Counted from the first letter of the stretch, positions 18,296 to 29,204 are shown. The stretch is DNA of 64,000 bases from Saccharopolyspora endophytica (GCF_018070075.1 NZ_JAGPXE010000003.1:248001-312000); one strand, 5' to 3'. Notes: a model not told the origin generated them from the letters alone. Numbers and translations: made by a program.

Positions 18296-19615
18296 GTGTT
18301 GTCGACGACGAGAGGCGCACGCAGGATCGGCGTGCTGGTGCTGCTGTGCGCGGTCGGCCTGGCGCCTGCCGGCACCGGCGTGGCCGTCCCCCCGCCCCCG
18401 CCCAACCCCAGCGACGCCGAGCTCCAGGCGGGCAAGGCCGATGCCCAGCGCACGGCGGGCCAGGCCGGTGAACTGGCCAACCGACTCGCCGAGGCCGAGT
18501 CCCGGCTCGTCGGTCTGCAGTCGCAGGTCGAGGTCAAGATGGAGGACGCGAACAAGGCGCGCGTCGACCTCCAGCGCGCCGAGGCCGCCTACGGCCAGGC
18601 CCGCACCGCCGCCGACGCGGCGGCCGCCGAAGCGCGCTCGGCGGCAGGCCGGATCGAGGCGCAGCGCCACCGGCTCGACGAGTTCGCCGCCAGCAGCTAC
18701 CGGCAGGGCAGCAAGCTGGGCTCGATCACCGCCTACGCCGGGGCCCGCGACCCGCAGGAGATGCTCGAACGGGCCTCGCTGCTCGACGCCATCAGCGACT
18801 CCCAGCTCGACGTCCTCGACGACCTCGAACGCGCCCGCATCGAGAAGGTCAACAAGGACTCCCTGACCCGTGCCGCCCTCGACGAGGCCGAGGCCAAGCG
18901 CCGTTCCGCCGACGAGGCGCGCGCCACCGCCGAAGCCGCGCAGCAGACGGCGATCCAGGCCCGCGCGCAGCAGGCCGCGCAGGCCCAGGGCCTGCAGGCC
19001 GACCGCGACTCGGTGCAGGCCGAGCTCGACGCCGCTCGCTCCCGCGTCACCGGGCTGCAGGCGCAGCGCGCCGACTACCAGGAGTGGCAGGAGGACAAGG
19101 CCCGCGAGGAGCAGGCCGCTGCCGAAGCCGCCGCTGCTGCCCAGCCGGCCGCCAACGACGACGACCAGGCGGGCAGCTCCGCACCGGCCGTCTCCGGCGA
19201 CGTCGAAACGGTGGTCTCCCGGGCGCTGTCGCAGCTGGGGATGCCCTACGCGTGGGGCGGCGGCAACTCGCGCGGGCCGACGCGCGGCATCCGGGACGGG
19301 GGAGTGGCCGACTCCTACGGCGACTACGCCAAGACGGGCTTCGACTGCTCCGGGCTGATGATCTACGCCTTCGCCGGTGCGGGCGTCTCGCTGGATCACT
19401 ACAGCGGGTACCAGGCCCAGTCGGGCAAGCGCGTCCCGCTGTCGCAGATGCGCCGCGGCGACATGCTGTTCTGGGACGACGGCGGCGCCATCCACCACGT
19501 GGCCCTCTACCTGGGCAACGGCAAGATGGTCGAAGCGCCGTACTCGGGTTCCCGGGTCCGCGTCACCTCGGTCCGCTACGGCGGCATCACGCCCTACGCG
19601 GTGCGAGTGCTCTGA
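18296..19615 (+). CDS. ripA: Secreted NlpC/P60 peptidoglycan endopeptidase, RipA-like
   Basis: The 439-residue protein starts with a signal peptide (hydrophobic about 8-30, ending near VAVPPPPP). A long Ala/Glu/Arg-rich coiled coil (about 40-270) follows, then an NlpC/P60 domain. The domain shows the RipA-type YAWGGGN...GIRDGGVADSYGDYAKTGFDCSG series with the catalytic Cys about residue 351 and His in IHHVALYLG about 401. RipA-type enzymes cut D-Glu-mDAP stem-peptide bonds at division septa; the coiled coil inhibits or positions the catalytic domain. GTG 18296 has GGAGG at good spacing. The place before moxR matches mycobacterial ripA, but no ripB paralogue follows. Confidence 0.9.
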   Translation: MLSTTRGARRIGVLVLLCAVGLAPAGTGVAVPPPPPNPSDAELQAGKADAQRTAGQAGELANRLAEAESRLVGLQSQVEVKMEDANKARVDLQRAEAAYGQARTAADAAAAEARSAAGRIEAQRHRLDEFAASSYRQGSKLGSITAYAGARDPQEMLERASLLDAISDSQLDVLDDLERARIEKVNKDSLTRAALDEAEAKRRSADEARATAEAAQQTAIQARAQQAAQAQGLQADRDSVQAELDAARSRVTGLQAQRADYQEWQEDKAREEQAAAEAAAAAQPAANDDDQAGSSAPAVSGDVETVVSRALSQLGMPYAWGGGNSRGPTRGIRDGGVADSYGDYAKTGFDCSGLMIYAFAGAGVSLDHYSGYQAQSGKRVPLSQMRRGDMLFWDDGGAIHHVALYLGNGKMVEAPYSGSRVRVTSVRYGGITPYAVRVL

Positions 19616-19660
19616 CGGCCCGGCTGGTCTTCGGACCGGCGGTGCTGCAAGCATTGCCGC

Positions 19661-20233
19661 GTGGCGGATTTCGCGGCGGTGGTGCTGGCCGGTGGGGGAG
19701 CGAGCCGGCTCGGCGGCGTGGACAAGGTGATGCTGCCGGTGGCCGGCCGGACGTTGCTGGACCGCACGCTCGACGCCGTGGCAGGCGCCGATCCCGTCGT
19801 GGTGGTGGGTCCCGAACGGCCCACGGCCACGCCCGTCCGCTGGACGGTCGAGGAACCTGCCGGGGGAGGACCTCTCGCGGCCGTGGAGGCCGGGCTGCGC
19901 CTGATCGACGACGCCGACGGGTTGGTCGCGGTCCTCGCCGCTGACCACCCGCACCTCACCCAGGACACGCTGGCCCGGTTGCGCGCCGCGCTGCGCGAGG
20001 ATCCCGAGGCCGGGGGAGCGGTCCTGTCCGAGCCCGGCGGTCGCGCGCAGTGGCTCGTCGGCCTCTGGCGCCTGCGGTCCCTGCGCGAGGCGATGCCCGC
20101 GGAAACCCGGAACCGGCCGGTGCGAGCCATTCTCGCGCCGTTGGATCCACTTCGGATCGAGGCCACCACAGCTGAGGTATCCGATGTGGACACCCCGCAC
20201 GACCTGCGCCGGGCTCGCACGCCGGAACGCTGA
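19661..20233 (+). CDS. mobA: MobA-like nucleotidyltransferase (molybdenum cofactor guanylyltransferase)
   Basis: The 190-residue protein has the MobA/IspD-type NTP-binding start AAVVLAGGGASRLGGVDK and the AADHPHLTQDTL motif corresponding to the metal-binding AxDxP region. MobA attaches GMP to Mo-molybdopterin to make the MGD cofactor needed by NasA-type nitrate reductase. GTG 19661 begins directly at the conserved region. It lies between ripA and moxR, where mycobacteria have no such gene, close to the nitrate operon. A related CTP or sugar nucleotidyltransferase is a weaker alternative. Confidence 0.75.
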   Translation: MADFAAVVLAGGGASRLGGVDKVMLPVAGRTLLDRTLDAVAGADPVVVVGPERPTATPVRWTVEEPAGGGPLAAVEAGLRLIDDADGLVAVLAADHPHLTQDTLARLRAALREDPEAGGAVLSEPGGRAQWLVGLWRLRSLREAMPAETRNRPVRAILAPLDPLRIEATTAEVSDVDTPHDLRRARTPER

Positions 20234-20495
20234 TCCCTCTGGTGTCGCCGAAATCGGGGGAGCGCCGGACCGAAGCGTTAACAGCATCTATGACTTCAGT
20301 GTCAAGTGAAATCAATGCTCTTCGAGCAAGACCCAGAACCCGCAGAGACGATGAACGCGGCTCGGCTTCACAGCGGTCATACCGCCGATGGGGTTGAGTG
20401 GGCGTTCGATGCGCCCCCTCGTGCGCGAGGAGCGAGCGGCGTGCCAGGATCTTGATCGGCCCGAAACGGCCGCATCGACGAGGAGGCTGGGAGAA

Positions 20496-21632
<1,137 letters not shown>

Positions 21633-21646
21633 GGGGAGGGGCAGAC

Positions 21647-22600
21647 GTGGCGGCACCCGCGGACTCCGGCGGTGACCGCCCGGCCTGGGCGCCACCGGCC
21701 CTGGAGACCGGGCGGATGGAGGTCGCGCTGCGCGCTCTGGAGCTGAGCGTGCGCGGCCGGCTCGACGGTCTCCTGCAGGGCAATCACCTCGGTCTCGTGC
21801 CCGGTCCGGGCAGCGAGCCGGGGGAGGCCCGCGCTTACCAGCCCGGTGATGACGTGCGGCGGATGGACTGGGCTGTCACGGCTCGCATGGCCGAGCCGCA
21901 CATCCGGCAGACCGTCGCCGACCGCGAGCTGGAGACGTGGGTGGCGATGGACCTCTCGCCGAGCCTGGACTTCGGCACGGCCGCCTGCGACAAGCGGGAG
22001 CTGGCCGTGGCGGCGCTGGCCGCCGTCATGTTCCTGACCAGCGGCGGCGGCAACCGCATCGGTGCGGTGGTGGACAACGGCACCGGGCAGCATCGGCTGC
22101 CGGCGCGCGGCGGTGCCGCGCACGCTCGGGCGCTGCTGAAGAAGGTCGCCGAGACCCCGCGCGCCCCGGAGGGCACCCGGGGAGATCTGTCCGGGCTCCT
22201 GGAGTCGTTGCGGCGGCCTCCGCGTCGCAGGGGACTGGCGGTGGTGGTCTCCGACTTCCTGGGGTCCACCGACTGGCAGCGCGCGCTGCGCGGGCTGGGC
22301 GCCCGGCACTCGCTGCTGGCCATCGAGGTGATCGATCCTCGCGACGTGGAGCTGCCGGACGTGGGCACGGTGCTGCTGTCGGACCCGGAGACGGGCAGGC
22401 GGCGCGAGGTGCACACGACGCCGGTGCTGCGCAAGGAGTTCGCCGCCGCGGCGGCCGCGCACCGCGAGGACGTGGCAAGGGTTCTGCGCAGGGCCGGGTG
22501 CGCTCACCTGGTGCTGCGCACCGATTCCGACTGGATCGCCGATGTCGTGCGGTTCGTGATGGCGCGCAAGCGCGGCTGGTCCGGCGGAGGAGCAGGGTGA
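21647..22600 (+). CDS. DUF58 domain protein
   Basis: This protein of about 317 residues corresponds to mycobacterial Rv1480. The DUF58 signature is clear in GLVPGPGSEPGEARAYQPG and DDVRRMDWAVTARMAEPHIR. A VWA-like fold follows (WVAMDLSPSLDFG, then VVVSDFLGS). In MoxR-VWA systems it is thought to be a scaffold or substrate adaptor; the exact role is unknown. The frame is open to GTG 21629, which overlaps the moxR stop, but GTG 21647 has GGGGAGGGG at good spacing and is chosen. The stop overlaps the next gene's start. Confidence 0.88.
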   Translation: MAAPADSGGDRPAWAPPALETGRMEVALRALELSVRGRLDGLLQGNHLGLVPGPGSEPGEARAYQPGDDVRRMDWAVTARMAEPHIRQTVADRELETWVAMDLSPSLDFGTAACDKRELAVAALAAVMFLTSGGGNRIGAVVDNGTGQHRLPARGGAAHARALLKKVAETPRAPEGTRGDLSGLLESLRRPPRRRGLAVVVSDFLGSTDWQRALRGLGARHSLLAIEVIDPRDVELPDVGTVLLSDPETGRRREVHTTPVLRKEFAAAAAAHREDVARVLRRAGCAHLVLRTDSDWIADVVRFVMARKRGWSGGGAG

Positions 22601-23583
22601 TGTTGAGTCTGACCGGGTTCACCGCGCCGTGGTGGTTCCTGCTGCTGTTCGTGGTCGCCGGCCTGGTCGCCGGTTACGTGTGGGCGATGCGGCGCAGGCA
22701 GCGGGATTCGCTGAAGTTCTCGAACCTGGAGGTGCTGGACCGGGTCGCCTCGGGCAGGCAGGGCTGGTGGAAGCACGTGCCGCCGGCGTTGCTGGGGGTG
22801 GCGCTGATCCTGCTGACGGTGGCGCTGTCGGGTCCGACGGCCGAGCAGCGGATTCCGCGCAACCGGGCGACGGTCATGCTGACCATCGACGTGTCGTTGT
22901 CGATGAAGGCCACCGACGTGGAGCCGAACCGGTTGGAGGCGGCGAAGGTCGCGGCCAAGGAGTTCGCCGACAAGCTCACGCCCGGCATCAACCTGGGCTT
23001 GGTGTCGTTCGCCGGGACGGCGACGGTGCTGGTCATGCCGACGACGGATCGTTCGAGCGTCAAGCAGGCGATCGACACCCTCAAGCTGGCCGAGGCGACC
23101 GCGACCGGTGACGGGATCAACGCGTCGATGCAGGCCATCGACTCGTTCGGGAAGATGGTCGGCGGTCCGGCGGGTGCTCCGCCCGCGCGGATCGTGCTGA
23201 TGGCCGACGGTGGGCAGACGATTCCGCGCGAGATGGACGCGCCGCGCGGGGCGTACACGAAGGCCCTGGAGGCGAAGAAGGGCGGCGTTCCGATCTCCAC
23301 GATCTCCTTCGGCACCAAGCACGGTTCGATCGAGATCGAGGGCGAGCAGGAGTGGGTCGAGGTCGACGACGACGCGATGCAGGAGATCGCGCGCCTGTCC
23401 GGCGGTGAGTTCCACAAGGCCGCCAGCGCGGAGCAGTTGCGCGAGGTCTACGAGACGCTGGGCGAGCAGATCGGCTACGAGACCAAGCACACAGACGCCA
23501 GCAAACCGTGGCTGGTGCTGGGTACTCTCTGCGCGATCATCGCGGCCGGGATCTCGTTGTTCGCCGGCCGGCGATTGCCGTAG
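22600..23583 (+). CDS. VWA-domain (BatA-like) membrane protein
   Basis: The 327-residue protein corresponds to mycobacterial Rv1481. Membrane segments lie at about 5-27 and 62-80, followed by a VWA domain with the MIDAS motif TIDVSLSMKATD (about 95) and a C-terminal helix (about 305-325, LVLGTLCAIIAAGISLFAG). VWA/BatA proteins bind metal through MIDAS and act with MoxR in envelope or protein-complex maturation. ATG 22600 (or GTG 22597) follows GGAGGAG at ideal spacing and overlaps the DUF58 stop by 1-4 nt. The trio moxR-DUF58-VWA is one operon. Confidence 0.9.
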   Translation: MLSLTGFTAPWWFLLLFVVAGLVAGYVWAMRRRQRDSLKFSNLEVLDRVASGRQGWWKHVPPALLGVALILLTVALSGPTAEQRIPRNRATVMLTIDVSLSMKATDVEPNRLEAAKVAAKEFADKLTPGINLGLVSFAGTATVLVMPTTDRSSVKQAIDTLKLAEATATGDGINASMQAIDSFGKMVGGPAGAPPARIVLMADGGQTIPREMDAPRGAYTKALEAKKGGVPISTISFGTKHGSIEIEGEQEWVEVDDDAMQEIARLSGGEFHKAASAEQLREVYETLGEQIGYETKHTDASKPWLVLGTLCAIIAAGISLFAGRRLP

Positions 23584-23606
23584 CCGACGACAGGAGTCTC
23601 GTCCCC

Positions 23607-24197
23607 TTGAACACGGCAGCTCGTTTCTTGTGGGAGTTCGTCAAGTCGCCGACCACGACCGCCGCGGTGGGCCCGAGTTCGCGGGCGCTGGCCGAGCAGA
23701 TGGTGGCGCCGATTCCGCTGACCGGGGATCCGGTGGTGGTGGAGCTGGGTCCGGGCACGGGTGCGTTCACCGAGGTGATCCAGCGCCGCCTGGGCGGGCG
23801 CGGCACGCACCTGGCGGTGGAGCTCAACGAGGGTTGGGCCGCTGATCTGGGGCACCGGTTCCCGGGTGTGGACTCGGTGTGCGGGAACGCCCGCAGCGTT
23901 CCGGGACTGCTGGCCGAGCGCGGACTGGCTCAGGCCGACGTGGTGGTCAGCGGGTTGCCGTGGGTGGCGCACGCGCCGGTCGACGGGGTTCCGCTGGTGG
24001 AGCTGCTGGCGTCGGTGATGGCTGCGGACGGGGTGTTCACGCAGTTCGCCTACACCTGGACGCGGTGGGCGCCGCCGGCGCGCAAGCAGCACGCGGACCT
24101 CAAGGCGACGTTCGAGGAGACGGTGGTCAGCCGCACGGTGTGGCGCAACCTGCCGCCCGCGGTGGTGTACCTGGCACGCAGGCCGCGTTCGTCGTAG
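23607..24197 (+). CDS. SAM-dependent methyltransferase, phospholipid N-methyltransferase-like
   Basis: The 196-residue protein begins at TTG 23607, which follows CAGGAG by about 11 nt. Motif I, VELGPGTGAFTEVI (about 48-61), binds SAM, and VVVSGLPWVAH corresponds to the catalytic-site strand. The short N-terminal FLWEFVKSPTTTAAVGPSS region resembles PmtA-type phospholipid methyltransferases and rRNA-adenine-methyltransferase relatives. The substrate may be phosphatidylethanolamine or another amphiphile; this is family-based inference. It starts 24 nt after the VWA gene and is probably cotranscribed with it. Confidence 0.75.
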   Translation: MNTAARFLWEFVKSPTTTAAVGPSSRALAEQMVAPIPLTGDPVVVELGPGTGAFTEVIQRRLGGRGTHLAVELNEGWAADLGHRFPGVDSVCGNARSVPGLLAERGLAQADVVVSGLPWVAHAPVDGVPLVELLASVMAADGVFTQFAYTWTRWAPPARKQHADLKATFEETVVSRTVWRNLPPAVVYLARRPRSS

Positions 24198-24232
24198 CCG
24201 CGCGCCGCCGTGGGCGGTGTTACGTTGCTGGG

Positions 24233-24955
24233 ATGCCTGCTGATGCCGTGGTGTCCGGGCTGGACGAATTACCGCTGCTGATCGAGCTGGGGACGGCGTT
24301 GCTGTTCTCCAGCCTGATCGGGCTGGAGCGGGAGATCCGGGCCAAGAGCGCCGGGATGCGCACGCACGCGCTGGTGGGTGTGGGCGCGGCGCTGTTCATG
24401 CTGGTGTCCAAGTACGCCTTCGGTGATCTGCTGGTGTTCGACCGGGTGTCGCTGGACCCGTCGCGGGTCGCGGCCCAGATCGTCTCGGGCATCGGGTTCA
24501 TCGGCGGCGGGTTGATCTTCGTGCGCCGGGATGCCGTGCGCGGTCTGACCACGGCGGCCTCGGTGTGGTTGGTGGCCGCGGTGGGGATGGCTTGCGGTGG
24601 TGGGCTGGTGGTGCTGGCGGCGGCCACGACCGGTGTGCACTTCCTGGTGGCGATCGGCTTCCCGTACTTGCTGCGGGTGTTGCGCCCGGCGTTGCGGGAG
24701 CCGCAGGTGATGCGGGTGGGCTACCTGGACGGCTACGGGGTGCTGCGCAGCGTGCTGACGATGTGCACCAGCCGGGGTTGGGCGCTGCTGGACCTGCAGG
24801 TCGAGCGGGAGGATTCCGACGACGAGCAGCGCACGGCGGTGGTGGCGCTGCGGCTGCGCGGCAAGACGCCGGTGGCGGCGCTGGTGGAGGAGATCAGCGA
24901 GTTGCCGGGCGTGCTGCACGCGGCGGCCGGTGATTCGGCCGAGGGCGGGTTCTGA
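24233..24955 (+). CDS. MgtC/SapB family membrane protein
   Basis: The 240-residue protein has about four membrane helices with the MgtC signature LIGLEREIRAKSAGMRTHALVG (start shown) and QIVSGIGFIGGGLIF. A C-terminal soluble domain (about 150-240) looks ACT-like (RVGYLDGYGVLRSVLTMC). MgtC proteins are linked to survival in low Mg2+ and inside macrophages; in free-living bacteria the role is unclear. A TACGTT box lies 7 nt before the ATG, so transcription probably starts at or next to the A of ATG (leaderless mRNA), separate from the preceding gene. Confidence 0.85.
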   Translation: MPADAVVSGLDELPLLIELGTALLFSSLIGLEREIRAKSAGMRTHALVGVGAALFMLVSKYAFGDLLVFDRVSLDPSRVAAQIVSGIGFIGGGLIFVRRDAVRGLTTAASVWLVAAVGMACGGGLVVLAAATTGVHFLVAIGFPYLLRVLRPALREPQVMRVGYLDGYGVLRSVLTMCTSRGWALLDLQVEREDSDDEQRTAVVALRLRGKTPVAALVEEISELPGVLHAAAGDSAEGGF

Positions 24956-24958
24956 GGC

Positions 24959-24988
24959 GGTGCCGGGCCCGGTCGTGGGCCCGGCACC
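24959..24988. terminator. Bidirectional terminator between mgtC-like gene and trx
   Basis: GGTGCCGGGCCC and GGGCCCGGCACC form a perfect 12-bp stem with a 6-nt loop between two convergent stop codons. There is no clear T-run, as is common in actinobacteria. Confidence 0.75.
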
Positions 24989-24994
24989 GGCGGA

Positions 24995-25345
24995 TCACTC
25001 CGCTTCTTTCTTGATCTGGTCCATGTCGAGGTCGCGGGCCTGTCCGACGAGGTCTTCGAAGACGTTCTCGGGCAGGGCGCCGGGCTGCTGGAAGACCAGG
25101 ACCTTGTCCCGGATGATCGCCAGCGTCGGGATCGACTGGACGTCGAAGGCGGCGGCGAGCTCGGGCTGGTCCTCGGTGTCGACCTTGGCGAAGACGATGT
25201 CGTCGTGGGTCTCCGAGCCCTTCTCGAAGACCGGGGCGAACTGCTTGCACGGGCCGCACCAGGAAGCCCAGAAGTCGATGATGACGAACTTGTCGTCGCT
25301 GACGACCTCGTCGAAGTTGTCCTTGGTCAGTTCGACCGTGGCCAT
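24995..25345 (-). CDS. trxA: Thioredoxin
   Basis: The 116-residue protein has the classic WASWCGPCKQFAPV active site (CGPC about residues 30-33), the cis-Pro loop QSIPTLAI, and an acidic/basic tail DLDMDQIKKEAE slightly longer than E. coli TrxA. It reduces protein disulfides in the cytoplasm with thioredoxin reductase, which is not in the window. ATG 25345 begins MATVELTKDNF; GAGGGAT lies about 5 nt upstream. The 288-nt gap to the divergent fabG1 must hold both promoters. Confidence 0.93.
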   Translation of the reverse strand: MATVELTKDNFDEVVSDDKFVIIDFWASWCGPCKQFAPVFEKGSETHDDIVFAKVDTEDQPELAAAFDVQSIPTLAIIRDKVLVFQQPGALPENVFEDLVGQARDLDMDQIKKEAE

Positions 25346-25558
25346 TGGATCCCTCTTCGGATGGTGGGGCAGGTACTCGGGCAACGCCGGCCGCGGGACC
25401 GCGCATTCCCCCAGGTTCATGTCGGTTGCACCACGCTCGTGGTGATCAGTGCGAGCGTGGTGGGCCACCGTACTGGCCGCGGGTGCGGTCTGTCGTGCGC
25501 GGGTGGCCCGGTGTGTAGGCACGCCACCAGAAAGGGGCCCTTTTTGTGTAAGGAGTCG

Positions 25559-26338
<780 letters not shown>

Positions 26339-26435
26339 CCCGCTCGGCGGCGGGTGAAGGGACTTCCGGCACAGCGCTGGTGCCGGCCACCTCGGGTGCG
26401 TGGCGCCCGGCATGTGATTTCGAAGGGGTTTATTC

Positions 26436-27203
26436 GTGAGCGGATTGCTCGAAGGCAAGCGGATCCTGGTCACCGGGGTGATCACCGACGCGTCGATCGC
26501 GTTCCACGCGGCCAAGGCCGCTCAGGAGCAGGGCGCCGAGGTGGTGCTGACCGGTTTCGGCCGGTTGAGCCTGGTGGAGCGGATCGCCAACCGGCTGCCG
26601 AAGCCGGCGCCGGTGCTGGAGCTGGACGTCACCAACGCCGAGCACCTGGAGACGCTGCCGGAGCGGGTGCGCCAGCACGTCAGCGGTCTGGACGGGGTGC
26701 TGCACTCGATCGGCTACGCGCCGGCGTCGTGCCTCGGCGGGGACTTCCTGGAGGCTCCGTGGGAGGACGTGTCCACCGCGGTGCAGATCTCGGCGTACTC
26801 GTTGAAGTCGTTGAGCACCGCGACGCTGCCGCTGCTGAGCGAGGGCTCCTCGATCGTGGGCATGGACTTCGACGCGCGCGTGGCGTGGCCGGCCTACGAC
26901 TGGATGGGCGTGGCGAAGGCGGCGCTGGAGTCGACGTCGCGGTACCTGGCGCGTGAGCTGGGGCCCAAGGGCGTGCGGGTGAACCTGGTGTCGGCGGGTC
27001 CGGTGCGGACGATGGCGGCCAAGTCGATCCCGGGTTTCGCGGACCTGGAAGCGGGCTGGGGTGACCGGGCTCCGCTGGGCTGGGACGTCAACGACCCGAC
27101 GCCGGTGGCCAAGTCGATCTGCGCGGTGCTGTCGGACTGGCTGCCCGCCACGACCGGTTCGATGATCATGGTCGACGGTGGTGTGCACTCCCTGGGGGTG
27201 TGA
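26436..27203 (+). CDS. inhA: Enoyl-[ACP] reductase (NADH), InhA/FabI family
   Basis: The 255-residue protein completes the fatty acid elongation cycle by reducing trans-2-enoyl-ACP. It shows the NADH site [25 protein letters not shown] (equivalent to InhA Ser94), [20 protein letters not shown] with Tyr about 155 and Lys about 162, and [14 protein letters not shown]. The segment after GPVRT is about ten residues shorter than in Mycobacterium tuberculosis InhA, so the substrate-binding loop is FabI-like, not the long version adapted to meromycolate chains. GTG 26436 starts in the same register as InhA. Confidence 0.93.
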   Translation: MSGLLEGKRILVTGVITDASIAFHAAKAAQEQGAEVVLTGFGRLSLVERIANRLPKPAPVLELDVTNAEHLETLPERVRQHVSGLDGVLHSIGYAPASCLGGDFLEAPWEDVSTAVQISAYSLKSLSTATLPLLSEGSSIVGMDFDARVAWPAYDWMGVAKAALESTSRYLARELGPKGVRVNLVSAGPVRTMAAKSIPGFADLEAGWGDRAPLGWDVNDPTPVAKSICAVLSDWLPATTGSMIMVDGGVHSLGV

Positions 27204-27214
27204 TCGGTCTTGTG

Positions 27215-27249
27215 GAGGGGCGCCCTGGAGATGGTCCGGGGCGCCCCTC
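27215..27249 (+). terminator. Terminator after inhA
   Basis: GAGGGGCGCCC (27215-27225) pairs perfectly with GGGCGCCCCTC (27239-27249), a 13-nt loop between them, followed by GTCGTTT. It separates the fabG1-inhA unit from the ferrochelatase gene. Confidence 0.75.
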
Positions 27250-27301
27250 GTCGTTTCCGGCATCTCGTGGTTCACATCGGGTGCGCCCCGGTTGCGCGGG
27301 G

Positions 27302-28348
27302 ATGAATCAGCGGCGCGATGATGGTTCGGTGAGCTTTGATGCGTTGCTGTTCTTGTCGTTCGGTGGGCCGGAGGGCCCGGAGGAAGTGCGGCCGTTCCTG
27401 GAGAACGTGACCCGGGGCAGGGGAGTGCCGCCGGAGCGCCTCGACGAGGTGGCCGAGCACTACCTGCACTTCGGTGGCGTGTCGCCGATCAACCGGCTCA
27501 ACGAGGACATCATGGCCGCGTTGCGATCCGAGCTGGACGCTCAGGGCCGGGATCTGCCGATCTACTTCGGCAACCGCAACTGGCACCCGATGATCGAGGA
27601 CACCGTCGCGCGGATGGCCGATGACGGGGTGCGGCGGGCCCTGGTGTTCGCGACCTCGGCGTGGGGCGGTTACTCGGGCTGCAAGCAATACCACGAGGAC
27701 ATCGTGCGGGCGCGGGAGTCGGTCGGGTCGCGGGCGCCGGAGCTGGTGAAGCTGCGTCAGTTCTTCGACCACCCGCTGTTCGTCGAGGCCAACGCCGACG
27801 CCGTGCGCGCCGCCTACGCCGAGCTGGAGGAGCGGGACGAGCAGGCGCGGTTGGTGTTCACCGCGCACTCCATCCCGCTGCGGGCGGATGATCGGCCGGG
27901 CGCGGACGGGCGGCCGCAGTGGTACTCGCGGCAGGTCGCCGAGGCCGCGCGGCTGGTGGCCGAGCAGGTGGGTGCGGAGTCCTACGACGTGGTGTGGCAG
28001 TCGCGTTCGGGTCCGCCGCAGGTGCCGTGGCTGGAGCCCGACATCTGCGATCACCTGGAGGACCTGCACGCCAAGGGCGTCGGCTCGGTGGTGGTCAGCC
28101 CGATCGGGTTCGTCTCCGATCACCTCGAGGTCGTGTGGGACCTGGACAACGAGGCGGCGGAGGCGGCTGCCGGGTTGGGCATGGGTTTCGCGCGTGCGGC
28201 CACGGCGGGGACCGATCCGCGGTTCGTGAAGATGATCGTGGACCTCATCGCCGAGCACACCGATGATGCTCCGGTGTGCAAGCTCTCGGAGCTGCGGATG
28301 GCGGGGTCGACGGTCAACGGGGCGCTGTGCGCTCCCGGGTGCTGCTGA
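27302..28348 (+). CDS. hemH: Ferrochelatase (probably coproporphyrin III ferrochelatase, HemH/CpfC)
   Basis: The 348-residue protein inserts Fe2+ into a porphyrin. Family residues include [14 protein letters not shown] at the start, the metal-binding His in FTAHSIP, and [22 protein letters not shown]. Cys in GYSGCKQY and a cysteine-rich end, LCAPGCC, fit the [2Fe-2S] ligands known in actinobacterial ferrochelatases. Actinobacteria use the coproporphyrin-dependent pathway, so the natural substrate is probably coproporphyrin III. ATG 27302 is used; GTG 27329 is a possible alternative. Its place after inhA is the mycobacterial order (hemZ). Confidence 0.92.
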   Translation: MNQRRDDGSVSFDALLFLSFGGPEGPEEVRPFLENVTRGRGVPPERLDEVAEHYLHFGGVSPINRLNEDIMAALRSELDAQGRDLPIYFGNRNWHPMIEDTVARMADDGVRRALVFATSAWGGYSGCKQYHEDIVRARESVGSRAPELVKLRQFFDHPLFVEANADAVRAAYAELEERDEQARLVFTAHSIPLRADDRPGADGRPQWYSRQVAEAARLVAEQVGAESYDVVWQSRSGPPQVPWLEPDICDHLEDLHAKGVGSVVVSPIGFVSDHLEVVWDLDNEAAEAAAGLGMGFARAATAGTDPRFVKMIVDLIAEHTDDAPVCKLSELRMAGSTVNGALCAPGCC

Positions 28349-28363
28349 GGGTTTCCAGCTGGT

Positions 28364-28401
28364 GATGGGGGTGTCCGCTCCACCGAGCGGGCACCCCCAT
28401 C
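28364..28401. terminator. Bidirectional terminator after hemH
   Basis: GATGGGGGTGTCCGCT pairs with AGCGGGCACCCCCATC (one G-T wobble), 6-nt loop, between the convergent hemH and the following minus-strand gene. Confidence 0.8.
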
Positions 28402-28409
28402 GGCGTGGG

Positions 28410-29204
28410 TCAGGAGCGGGCGGCTTGGTCGGCCAGGACGCGGACCATCTCGGCGACCGAGGCGCGGCGGGCGGCGCGCACGGCGTCGAACAGCGGGCGC
28501 AGGGCGTCGGTGCGGCTGCGCATCGCCGAGGCCGACAGGGCGCCGCCGGGGGCGTCGTCGGTGGCCACCCACAGGATGGCTTCGACCTCGGTGGCGCGCT
28601 GGAGGATCCGCAGGGTGCGCTGGGGGATGGTCTCCGGCCAGTCCGGGGTGGGCTTGGCGGCGATGGTCTGGGCGATCTCCTCGCGCACGCCGGGGCGCTG
28701 CTTGGCGACGCCGAGCTCGATGAGGGCGGTGGCCGCTTCCCGCATGGCGGAGGCCATGCCGTGCTCTGCTTCGCCGATCGGCAGGTGCTCGGCGGGCGGG
28801 AGTTCGCCGGTTTCGAACACCGTCCAGCGCAGGATGCCTTCGGCGATGCGCTCGGGGACCAGTCCCAGTCCGGCTTCGGGCAGCACGGCGGCTTCGCCGA
28901 TGCGCATCGCGAGCTTGGAGAACGGGGTGGCTCCGCCGAGGCCGCGGGCGTCACCGGGCACGGGCAGCGCCAGTTCGCCGGTGGAGGCACCGGCCTTGCG
29001 CAGCGCGGCCAGCAGCAGGGCGGGGCCGGCGGGGGTGTCGTGGGGGCCGGGCAGGTCCAGGCGCGCGGCGAGCTCGTCGTCGGCGGCGCGGAACTCCTGC
29101 ACCTCGCCCCAGGTCTGCAGGGCATCGAGCACGTCGTCCGACGCGGCCGCACCGTGCAGCCAGGCGGACGACCAGACAACCAAAGTGGCGCTTGGGCATG
29201 GCAC
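28410..29204 (-). CDS. Conserved actinobacterial protein (Rv1486c-like), function unknown
   Basis: The 264-residue soluble protein has no catalytic motif that I recognise. It is alanine- and leucine-rich with an N-terminal LVVWSSAWLHGAAASDDVLDAL segment and C-terminal helices. Its place, strand and size correspond to Mycobacterium Rv1486c between hemZ and the NfeD gene, a conserved gene of unknown role. GTG 29204 gives the longest frame; a TTG a few codons inside is also possible. It is divergent from the DUF3097 gene, which here stands between it and the NfeD gene. Confidence 0.75.
   Translation of the reverse strand: MPCPSATLVVWSSAWLHGAAASDDVLDALQTWGEVQEFRAADDELAARLDLPGPHDTPAGPALLLAALRKAGASTGELALPVPGDARGLGGATPFSKLAMRIGEAAVLPEAGLGLVPERIAEGILRWTVFETGELPPAEHLPIGEAEHGMASAMREAATALIELGVAKQRPGVREEIAQTIAAKPTPDWPETIPQRTLRILQRATEVEAILWVATDDAPGGALSASAMRSRTDALRPLFDAVRAARRASVAEMVRVLADQAARS

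Noticed and set aside
25530..25543. AAAGGGGCCCTTT as a terminator of a transcript ending near 25.5 kb
   Set aside because: No gene ends there on either strand: the region is between two divergent genes. It might be part of a regulatory site instead.
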